From the NCBI GenBank assembly GCA_022497155.1, contig MU385746.1:310001-374000 (forward strand): a stretch of 64,000 nucleotides of DNA. The letters are read 5' to 3'. The notes beneath the pieces are model-generated. The model saw only the letters and a program-made list of their open reading frames with translations, was not told where the DNA came from and did not search any database. Below, in pieces: positions 13,201 through 23,454 of this stretch. The position numbers and the translations under genes were made by a program. Positions within the stretch are counted from its first letter, which is position 1. Every line of letters starts with the position of its first letter. This DNA is from Whalleya microplaca (taxonomy: Eukaryota; Ascomycota; Sordariomycetes; Xylariales; Xylariaceae).

Positions 13201-13884
13201 TACGCAATAGTAACAAGGAAGGGAATCGGGTACCGTGATGTCAAGCTGATTCCACTGCAGGTGTGGTAGACCCTTATGCAACTGATACCTCTCCCCTTAC
13301 TTGATGCAGAATTTGCAGCTGTTTACCTAGGGGTCGTTACGACCAATTATTGAGCCGTCATACTGTTGATCTGGATGTACCTTGCTTTGCCAATGCCTAC
13401 CCGCGCCGGTGAGGTCAGACGGGAAGTCTTGAGCCTAACGGTCCCATAGCATCCCAACCGAAAGACTTGTATAACAACCGGGCTGGCCCGCTCGGTTAGT
13501 TGAACAGGTACGGAGTACCCAAGATGACTTCTCTTATTTTTAGGGTACGAATACCAATGGCAGGCATTTGGTGATAGGGTTGAGTTCAATAGTGTCCGTT
13601 CTGGTGACAGAGCGACGTTGCACTACATCCTGCATGAATTTGTTCGGAACACCCAGGTAGTCAGACATGACAGCCTCGGTAACATTCTAGAACTGTGGCA
13701 GAATCGGAATACATTATCACCAAGCCAAGAAGTTCGACCGGCACGTGGCCCTCGCATGAGTGACTGTATATCGTCAGGCAGAAAGAGGCCTGGCAGCCAC
13801 TAACGATGCCAAAGTCCGTCGGCCAAACTGAGTCTTCGAAGTGTGGATGCGGTTGTGGGCGTTCATGCATAGGTACTATGTGCA

Positions 13885-13926
13885 TAGCATATGCATACTA
13901 GCATGTGCATATTAGCATGTGCATGT
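13885..13926. repeat. Three tandem imperfect 14-bp units
   Basis: Units TAGCATATGCATAC, TAGCATGTGCATAT and TAGCATGTGCATGT lie head to tail without spacing. Each holds a palindromic ATGCAT or GCATGTGCAT core. No flanking gene is recognised. Confidence 0.7.
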
Positions 13927-14220
13927 TGCGTGGTTTTACCTTGCTCTGTGTAACGTTTGAGGGCATGCAGGGACAGTTGTTTGTCTAACCCATCCGCCTG
14001 CGAGAGGCACCATTGGCCTGTTCCGATATTGAGGTTGTTGGCAGAAGGCGAATGACATGAATGATGATATAAAAAAAGGCGAAGGAAATAAAATTTAAGG
14101 TTGCTTGCCTAGACTGCCTAGAGTAAGCTGGAGTAAAATAAAACAGGGTCTGCCTCCAAAGTATTTCCTCATCGGGTTGGGGGCTGTCAAAATAGTACGA
14201 AGTGGTACTAGTACTATATG

Positions 14221-14240
14221 TAATCCGCATGTACGGATTA
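14221..14240. repeat. Perfect 7-bp inverted repeat with 6-nt loop
   Basis: TAATCCG, spacer CATGTA, CGGATTA. It sits between two GTACTAT copies. No gene context. Confidence 0.6.
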
Positions 14241-16018
14241 TGTACTATGTAGTTACGGGTGAGAAAATATAGAAATTGTTGGATCCCCCAATATTCCCCT
14301 GGCCCCCTGCCCTCCACCCCCCCCTGCCTTACACCTCTGCTGCCTCCCAGCCAGCGTCAGGGGTACATTGCCCACCTTGGTAATAGGTAGGGTTGGTACC
14401 TCTAGACACATCACAGCCCTTGTCAATGGATGGATTGGTGTTTTCACAATGCATGCAGTTGGCATCTAACGGGCCTCCACTCTGACTAGGTACTTCGTAC
14501 CCATGCCTGCTCCGTACTGCTTCCCGAACTTTTTACACTCCTCCTCGGCATCCAGACTGCCAGAGTGATCATCTTTCATCAATCTCAAAAACGGCCCACC
14601 CTAAGATCTTGGAATTAGACTGGCCCTGACTGGCAAACAGCCAATCCGCTGCCTGGGTGGTCTCTGCTGCGTATCTCCTACTCGAATGAGCTATATCAAG
14701 TTGAACCTAGATACTAAATTGGCCGCTCCCGGTCTGCCCTCTGGCTCCTCAACCCTCGAGTTGGTGACCCCGAGCACACGAACTGTACCATTGCGGAAAA
14801 CACCTGAGGCGGCGATGCAGTGACACATGTTCACAAGCTATAACGAATGATAAAATCAGCACCCAATAGTTTTGTCTAGTCGACAAACAATCGTCTTCAC
14901 ACCGGGTCCGTTGCCTTTTGCCCCCTGCCACCAAGCCCCTTTAGGTGAATCTTTTTGATGTTTCTACGCAGGCACACCATCCCTGAATGGAAGTGGACAC
15001 GCGTGTAAGGAAGTCTCTCGACCATTATCGGACGCCAACAAACAACAATCGGACTGCCTCAAGTGGACTCGACTCCAGTCCATCTAGACTCAGGCACTCA
15101 GGCCGTCGGTCAGGTACTATTCACCGGTTCCTTGACGGGACGTCGCAACAATCCCTGCTCTCTTGACGGGTAGCTCATCCCTGATGCCATTGGGCTGGCG
15201 GTAGTTCCATCTCTTATTGTCCCCAAGTACCAGCAAATGACGTTTACGTCAAATGATTCCAAGAGTAACCCCCAATCCCGGTTCTCCACTATCTACTCAA
15301 GGATTCATCCAAGACTAGCACGGAAGCACACGTCTTTAGAGGTCAAAAATAATAGTGAACGGCCACATATCAGAGTTCCAACTGCAGCGTCTATATTCCA
15401 CTTTCCTACTCCTTCGAGGAATCCTCGATTTGTCTATATACATGTTAGCACCAGGGAAGTACCTCGGTCTGATATAGTGACGTCCCATTTCATACGCCAC
15501 TTGTTGCTCTCTAATCAAAGAAGTAGCCTCTTTGCCAACAGCGTCGGCGAGGACTTCAAGGTAGGCGGCCAACTGAAAGTACTTACGATTGAGTAACTGA
15601 CAGCTCTATCTAGCCGAATCCGTGGCAAACAAGGGAGGTAACATACATAGAACGCTCGTTCATCGAACGTAGCCCGCGAGCCCGTGTCACAATATCTATA
15701 AATGCCCCCCTTCCGCCCGTCATGATGCTCAACTCGTTCCTCAACCATTCAACCTCATTCAGCATTGTCTCATAAGGCCACTTGACTACTCCGTCACCGC
15801 ATCCCGCTACATAGTCGCAACTACCAGTTCGAAACTATCCAGCCCATCCTTTCAAAAGGAAGACGTACGTCCAGAACAACACATCCTCGCTCACCTTTTA
15901 CCCCTCGGCCCCTGAATCGTCACATCTCAACTTGACCTTCTGCTAATCGACAAGCTCTATCAGATTCAACGCAGCTCTTTCAGAAGCATTGCTCAATCGA
16001 CCTACCCAAAAATTCACC

Positions 16019-16322
16019 ATGTGCACCCGTTATCCAGTTGTATACTCGTGCGGCCACACGGTTTATACCGAGGTGGCCTGTGCCGAGACGCCGAATCGAT
16101 TTGGGACATGCACCAAAGGCATCGAGATAGCACCCAAGATTTCGAATGCGTGGCCTTGCAGCTCATGTTCGCGTTAAACGTTAAAATGTAAGCGCAAAAT
16201 GTTTACACTTGGTTCTGATATTGCAAGCCATATCTTGCTAACTTGCTCTCTACCCAGGTTTGATGCTAGAGCTTGATCGCAAGAAGGGGATTGCTTACGA
16301 CGACGGCATTGTGTGGGAATAG
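16019..16322 (+). CDS. Small Cys/His-rich protein, one or two exons
   Basis: Starting at the ATG at 16019 (context TCACCATG), the frame encodes a 52-residue protein, MCTRYPVVYSCGHTVYTEVA then CAETPNRFGTCTKG...WPCSSCSR, ending at TAA 16175-16177. The spacing YSCGH...C...C...CSSC suggests a small metal-binding fold and resembles many short uncharacterised fungal Cys-rich proteins. A strong intron (donor GTAAGC at 16188, branch GCTAAC at 16237, acceptor CCCAG ending 16257) follows the stop. The sequence after it reads LMLELDRKKGIAYDDGIVWE to TAG at 16322, in frame with exon 1 across that intron. Either the gene has a stop before its last exon, or a weaker donor (GTTAAA at 16173) is used, giving 72 aa, or the gene ends at 16177 with a 3'-UTR intron. 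Function unknown. Confidence 0.6.
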
Positions 16323-19300
16323 GAACTAAGAGCGTTTTGCGAGCAATCGCGCTTGGATACCTTGGCTTTTTTGCTTTTGTTTGCTTTCAATTACTCTCAA
16401 GACGGCCCGGCCCGGCTTCAACATCTGAGGGTACCACATTCCCTTGAGATTTTCTCTTCTTTGGATAGACGGACTTAATTTGTCTGCTATTTCTCCTAGC
16501 ATCTGTGCGGGGATTTTTTCGATTCAAACGCCACGAATTCAGTGGTTATCTTTGGGGGAGGTTGTAAGATTACTGGATGTATTTCTCTTTAGGATAATGA
16601 CAGCAAGCTCTTGCTTTCTCTCCCTCCTCTCTATCTCTCTCTTGAATTACATATTATCCAACCATATCTACTGTTCACCGAGAAAGTTGTGAAATGGCAA
16701 TGGCATAGCATGATGGCAGAGCACGGCTGGGGACAGGCCGCCAACCCGCAGTCGTAAAACGTGACACAACCTGACATACGGGAAGGAAGCATGCTGCGGC
16801 CTCATCCGTGTTCATAAGCATGGTTCCGAAGGTACCCAGGGTACCTTAGTATCGTAGTACTATATATGTCTACTGCAGGGTTTGGAAGAATGCAAGTCTT
16901 TTTAACTATCTAGTACGTGATAAGTCGGGCTGCAATGCGCAGAACATCAACCAACGGGGAATATCTAAGGGCCAACATGACGGGGGTACACGAAAACTCG
17001 GCATGGCGGAGCTGAAGTTACTTGCGACTAGAAAAGAAGAAAAAAAGAACAAAAAACCCTAGGACGGAATTGCGCCACATAGTCAGAACAAGACCATGCC
17101 GCTGCATTGTGCAGATAAAGCTAACTCGCATTGCCTGCTGCTCATGTGATTTGATAACTGCCTATTTCTTCTTACTCCTAAAAGAGGAGAGAGATCTAAC
17201 CCAGATTGACAGAAGGATTGTCCACGCTGATTTCTAGGTACCTTAAGGGGAAAGACGGAGGGGGGGAAGGAATCCGCATAGGGTAAATTAGGTAAGCCAA
17301 GCGACTAATCTGGTCAGGTACTTATGTACATATACGTAGTTAAGCGGATCTGTCTTGTCTCATCTCCTTGCATGTCTCGTTAATTGAATCATCAACTTCT
17401 GATCTCCCTGCTCCCTGGCAGCCCTGGCAGCCTGGAACGGCTCGCATTACTCCACACACCCATCCGTCCATCCCTTGCTCAACTCATTACTACGCATGTA
17501 CATACCATCGTACCTACATACACGCAAGTATCATTGGCGGACCAAGTCGAAAGACGTTCAGCCTTTTGCCCCTGCTCATTTGCGGTTGTTCGTCCAATGG
17601 CAGCTCGAACTCCACCAACTGACGAACGGCCCCTGTCAGAAGCGCGCCTAACTTGATAGTTCTCGCCGTAAGCTTGCATTTTCGGCCCGGCCATCATTTC
17701 TTCTCTATAGCCATCCCGCTCGGCCAACAGCCATTGTCCATCAGTTGCTCAAAGCCACGCGATTGTCACACATGTTGGCCCCTCACGACGGCCCCGTTTC
17801 CGGGACCCAAGGTGAACGGTATCAGATTACACGACATTTTACGAGCTTTTTAGTCCCGCCGCGAGGCAACCTGCCATGTCCCCAACCTTGTCTTACCCGC
17901 ATAGCGTCGACTGCTATACATTACTCACCTAAATTCGTACGATAATGGCAGGCTGCGTTTATGAGTCCAATTGGTACTACGCGCTTACCGCTTACCGGGC
18001 AATGCGATAACCTTGGAGCTAACAGACCCCGAGCTTTAGGTAGATACCTAGCGGTATGCCTAGTCGCCCAGTTACAGGGGGCTTGGTCATCAGATTAATA
18101 ACCGGCAAGTAGTCTACTGTATCCCATGCTCAATTTTATGTACCCGCGTAGCTTCAGCATTCGAAGGGTGTCGAAAATAGCAGCCGCAACACCTAACACT
18201 GCACCGGTTAAGCAAGGGAAATAGTCCGTACTGACGGGTGAAACACGCCCCTTTGCACTACCTACATGTAAGTACTGTGCATAGCAACCACCAGAAACGA
18301 CGCTACTCGTTACTCCATGGGCCACTATGCGTATAAGCCTCAATTTCGTTGTTGTCATAGATGATAGATCGCCAAAGGCGGATCCCTTCCCGTTGAACCT
18401 GGTATCTCCATGTAGAAGATGCAAGAACCCCTGTGTTTATCGTTGAACCTTGCAAACTGACAACACGCGGCGCTTAGCTAGGCATACTATCCACCAATGA
18501 GATTGCATACGGCGGTTGACACAGGCTTCAACGGCGCTTACGGCGCTTCTCACTCGAGGATAGAAGGAAATTGTCTTCTTAGCTTTCTACTTCACATTGA
18601 CTCATGGAATTTTAGTTGCTCATAGTATCTAACACCTATGAGTCAACGCCGTTCATTGGTGCTGGTCTGGGAAGAGAGGCATCCTAACTAATTACCTCCT
18701 TTCAAATTACAGATTGTTCGCGCTAGAGGGCATGAAGTCATAATAGACTCCCACGTATGACTGACTCGTCATTTATTTAGCCTTAGAGGCGAAAGTCATT
18801 GTTACAGTTATCGAGCTTCCAAGGACCACCTGGTTGCCGAAGCTCTTGATCCGTGCAGATTTGCAGGGGTCAAGGAAACAAGGGGAAAACGCCTACCAAA
18901 ATTTCCCGTTAGCGTTTGTGGCGTTTGTGGGGATAGCTATCCATTAACGTTCAAGTACTATCAACGGCTATCGACCGCATCGTTCGCCTGCCAGACACAC
19001 AATATAGATCTCCCATATTTCTGAAATGGCACAAAGACTGTGCAACAAGGACACGGCGGATTCGAAGCCCCTGACAAGTTAACCATTCAAGGCCGGTTAC
19101 TCTCCATGTAAGACGTCAACAGCTCCATGTGATGTGCAACTTTGCTGCCTCGTTGTCAAGGCGCATTTTAGGTGCTTACTTATGTGCCATTGTGCGACGT
19201 CCTTCTATTTTTCTAAGTGCCACTTCAAAGTGATACTGCGCTGACACTTGTCTCGGCAATGGATCGAACATGAGGGGATTCAGGGGTTATCACTCTATAT

Positions 19301-21357
19301 ACATACTTAATTCTCGGGGATGTCTCTGCACCCAACCTAGCTCGCCTCCGAGATCGCATCGCCACCTCGATATAGATAACCAGCAAAATTTCGTTACTCA
19401 ATGTAGTCTAGGAAATGCAAAATGCTTGACTTAGACGTCTTCCAGGTGAGCCTCTCTATTTTCGTTTTATCTAGTCGCGGAGAAGCTTGCTAGAGGCTCA
19501 ATGCTACCTGTCACCTCTATAAGCTCATGAAATGACATTATCATAGCTTTCTAGATGGTAGCTAGCTTACAGATTGCGCCGAGCTTGAGGCAGTCAAGAT
19601 CTGAAACATACAATTGGGGTCTATGTCAATCTCGTCGACCCAGCAAAACCTCATTATCCCCAGAAAGAAACAATGCCCGGCCCCATTGCGAGACCCCCAA
19701 CAAAATACCATAGAACTTATCCATTGCAGATATCGCGACCTATAGTAAATGACTATAATATTGTTAGTCTTATTTATCAAGTTAAGTGAATGTGGTCGTT
19801 ACTTGTGAGCTAGTTGTGCTGACCCCTGACTTGATACATGATACACAGCCAAAGGCCTCATGATCTCAAGTCAAGGATAGACTTATAGCTTAGAAATCAT
19901 TGTTAGTAAGAATACTTTCGACTTGTCACTCACATGATTGAGCTCTGCACCGTCGTCATCAGGGTGATCGACCATGCATAAGAGTACCAAGGCAGCAGCA
20001 AACATTGAGTTACATTCCCAGGGCTACATCTGCATTACATCGGTGTCCATGACTCCCAACAGCCCCAATTGCGACTTTTCCTGATAGTTCAATGTAACCC
20101 AAGAAGTCATTTCCTTGACAACTACGTTGCCATGTATCCAATTGCTGTCTCTGTTCTGAGCTGAAGCATCAGTACTCGTTTAAGAAATCGGTTTCAACCC
20201 AACAGGGACTACGTTGACGCAACCTCATCATCAGCGGGAATACCCTTACATGGGGGATATGTGACAAACATATTATCTGATCTTGGCTTATCTAAATTTT
20301 TACCTGGAGTATGTCAGGAGGTGAAGCAAGTGGAACCCGCTGGCTAAAGCCGCGACACCAACAGTTCTTATTTCTCATCTGAAAGCAGGCTTAATGAGCC
20401 AAATATCACATGAGCTGTGTCTCAATCTGGTCACCACCTCGTTTGGTGATCAACCACATCGATAAGGTTGCTGGCATGAGCTCCCGAATTGACGATGTCT
20501 ATTTTCATCTTCTTTTGCTAAAGCTATGTTTTTTTTTGTGAGCGTATGGCCACCTCTAGCCTGTCTTCTGATGCGTACATTCACCTCAGGGGCAAGCGCC
20601 TCTGAATTGTGTAGACTGCTACTTGTTACATGACTTCATGACTTCATACTTGGGCTGAGGATGCCCGGCAAATGAGACCCATAGACGAATCTTCAATCCT
20701 ACATAGTCAATGTATCTAAGACAAACTTCTCCTTCGTTCATCATCCTCTGAACCATAGACAGCGGTGACGATAGCTGAAAAGGACCAACTAGCATCATCA
20801 TCCCATCATCTCGTTACCATGGTAATAGCTTCAAGCTAACGTGTAATCCAGTACAGCTATTCCAGTTATTGCTCTATCAACTCACAGACCCAACAAGGCC
20901 CCTCCAAGCTGAATGCTTCTCCTGCTTCTCATACCATCAGCTTCACCGGCTGAAAGAATAATGGAGCCCACAGCTGGATCTTGTGAGCGAAATGACGTTG
21001 AACGAAGCTCCTCTCATTTACCACAAATAGTTCACTTGGACTTAGACGTCATAGGTAGTTATAATGAGGTAGGGCGATCGATATATTAGTCCACGTGCCA
21101 TCTGAAGACCTGCATGGCCATCTCGAATCCTCGGGCCTAGATTATGGCCGCTCAGGTAAGGAATATAGCCCAAGCGGCAGGTATACTAGATTTAACCATA
21201 ATTTCAGCCGCCAACAACACTATAAGATAGATGCACATCCATGTGTAGGCATGTGGTCACTGTCCCATTTAGATATATGCAGGTGCGAGCAGGTCTTGGA
21301 CTGAAACACGGCTCTTGGAGTTTCACCGTCGTCGGGCCAATTTTGAGGTCAGAGTTC

Positions 21358-21378
21358 TATATATATATATATATATAT
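21358..21378. repeat. (TA)n microsatellite
   Basis: Uninterrupted TA dinucleotide run of 21 nt in gene-poor DNA. Confidence 0.9.
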
Positions 21379-21690
21379 GCTGGGGAGAGAGGTTTTGAGT
21401 TTTCTGGTCACGAAACGGCCCCAAGCTACCCACACCGCATTCCTATCCCCCAGCCGCACACAAATGACCTCCCGCAGGTATAGCGCAGCACAGAGACTCT
21501 ATCTGAATAGGGCCCCAACTCACTCAATCAATCGCGTGTATGTGCAGATGGTATGCGCAGAGAGAGAACACCACATGATGATACACACAGCCTTACGGCC
21601 GTAGATACACGCGGCAATACGGTACACGTACATATCCGATGTGTCAAGAAGCCAGGATCCGATCCGGCAGCGTACCGTACCTCGTGTGTG

Positions 21691-21717
21691 TGGATGGATG
21701 GATGGATGGATGGATGG
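21691..21717. repeat. (TGGA)6 microsatellite
   Basis: Six perfect TGGA units followed by TGG. Confidence 0.9.
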
Positions 21718-21972
21718 GGACCCGTCTATAGTACAGAATCTCACCCCCGAAAGGAACATGCATGGAATCAGTGAGATGTGACTCCTATCCTGCTGCCCTA
21801 TCCGATCCTGCCCTATCAAGTAATCAAGAAACCAGATGACCCCCCCGACCCCGGCTTACATACATGCATGCATAGAAGGCCTTATAATTACGAGAGAAAT
21901 TCTATATCGGTGTGACCGACAATCGAAATATAATAATGATGGGTATGCAATGTACTTCGGTATCATGTATGT

Positions 21973-21988
21973 AGTTAGTTAGTTAGTT
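21973..21988. repeat. (AGTT)4 microsatellite
   Basis: Four AGTT units, followed directly by a CATACATACA-type run to about 22011. Confidence 0.8.
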
Positions 21989-22024
21989 GCTACATACACA
22001 CATACATACATTACATATAGGCAT

Positions 22025-22042
22025 CCTCCTCCTCCTCCTCCT
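22025..22042. repeat. (CCT)6 microsatellite
   Basis: Six perfect CCT units. Confidence 0.9.
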
Positions 22043-22244
22043 GTAGCCGCCGGCCTCCACTCGCGCTGCCTACACGACGAACCAACAATCACGCTAAGGC
22101 AAGGTCGGGACATGAAACAAGCGCACACCGAGGAACCAACGTACCGGATCTGCCGGCCACCTAAGGTAGGTAATGTCCATCCATCTGCTATGTCTGTCTG
22201 CCTCCTCCATGTAAGTAAGTACCTACCTAGTTACGTACCATGTA

Positions 22245-22270
22245 TCAATCAATCAATCAATCAATCAATC
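22245..22270. repeat. (TCAA)6 microsatellite
   Basis: Six perfect TCAA units plus TC. Confidence 0.9.
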
Positions 22271-23454
22271 CATGCCCTTTCTTCGATTTTAGGTCGACAG
22301 GTTCTTTTGCATCCAATCCCCCCCCCTTTTCCCCTCCCCCCTCAACCTTAGCTGCATGCCTAGTGCCGCATACACGCAACTTCAGCCGCACACATGTACC
22401 TTACCTACGTACAGCACCACCCCAAGCCATGCAGGTGGTGGAAGTACCTACGCATGGAGGTGTGTGTGATTGGGGGAAGCTGACTTTCATTACCTACGTG
22501 ACCTACTTTTTCGTGGCCATGTCGAACGAACGCATCCGGCGACTTGAAACAGACGCCTGGTTTCTGCTAGAGCCAATGCCGTTCCCGAATGGAGTGGTCA
22601 TATGAAAAGGACTTTTAGATGAGGCCCCAAAGTCCGAATTAGGCCGACCGTGATGCGTAGCAATCTGTTCTAAGGTACCTAGAGTAATAAGTAGGTTGGG
22701 AGTGGTTTTGCTGACAAGCAAGCAAACACACAGGCAACATCACAACCCCCATCTACACATCCCCATTTCACTCTCTCGAGACGTGGGAATTGGGAGAAAC
22801 AGACACGAACCCCCAAGCACCAAGTTCATAGTCTGATGTCAGTTTTTTATTAAACAAGGCAAACAAGCCCCCTAACTGCGACTAATAAACTCGAGATTGT
22901 GTGTTTCGCTAAACGAAACAACCCAACCCGCCATTGCGGCAAACTGTCCAGTGTCACGTCCGTCGCTGTCAATTATCTGCGTATCACACACAACCGCACC
23001 GCACCAGCATACACACCCGCTGAATCGCACTGCCCGCATTTCTCGTCGCATCTGACATGTCTTCCTTCCTGCCTTCCTGCCTCCCCTGCTTTCCCTGAGG
23101 GCCACCTTATTCCGGTGGAAAAATCAATCTGCCGCCCCTTGCTCTGCCTATCAGATTAGAGAGAGAGTGCTCAAAAACCTGCCTCTCTGCCTTTACTAGT
23201 GTACAACAAAACCCCGGACAAAAAACCAGTTTTTTTGCCTAGATATTTTTCTTTTCTCTCTAATCGCGTGGGGAATACCGAAAGGAATTTCTCTTCTCTA
23301 TGATGCATTAGGCCGCCATTGTGGGCCATTAGGAAGAAGAAAGAAAAATGGTATGAGAACTCCCAAAATGCAAGTAACGGGATCCGCGAAAACGCCTTGG
23401 TGTGTATTATTCAAGTCAAAAAACCACCGCACTGTGGAATGACGTGACCATGAA

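Larger units (their letters stand above)
8993..16018. other. Gene-poor stretch, 7.0 kb
   Basis: Apart from the promoter at 9.2 kb, a possible DUF3723-like relic at 10.16-10.26 kb, a tandem 14-bp repeat at 13.9 kb and a small inverted repeat at 14.2 kb, only short unconvincing frames are visible. The longest are 106 codons at 10551-10871 (+), 110 codons at 13985-14317 (-) and 119 codons at 15237-15596 (+). None has a recognisable domain. Confidence 0.5.
16323..23454. other. Gene-poor stretch, 7.1 kb
   Basis: No supported gene. It contains an odd-centred inverted repeat around GGTACC at 16829-16847, a CTAGGTACCT motif at 17234-17243, an AGGTACCTAG motif at 22673-22682, and a cluster of microsatellites at 21358-22270. 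The last few hundred bases before 23455 are the 3'-flanking region of RPB1. Confidence 0.5.

Noticed and set aside
19050..19090. TTCGAAT resembling a tRNA T-loop on the minus strand
   Set aside because: The flanking bases do not form the 5-bp T stem and no A-box or acceptor stem could be found.
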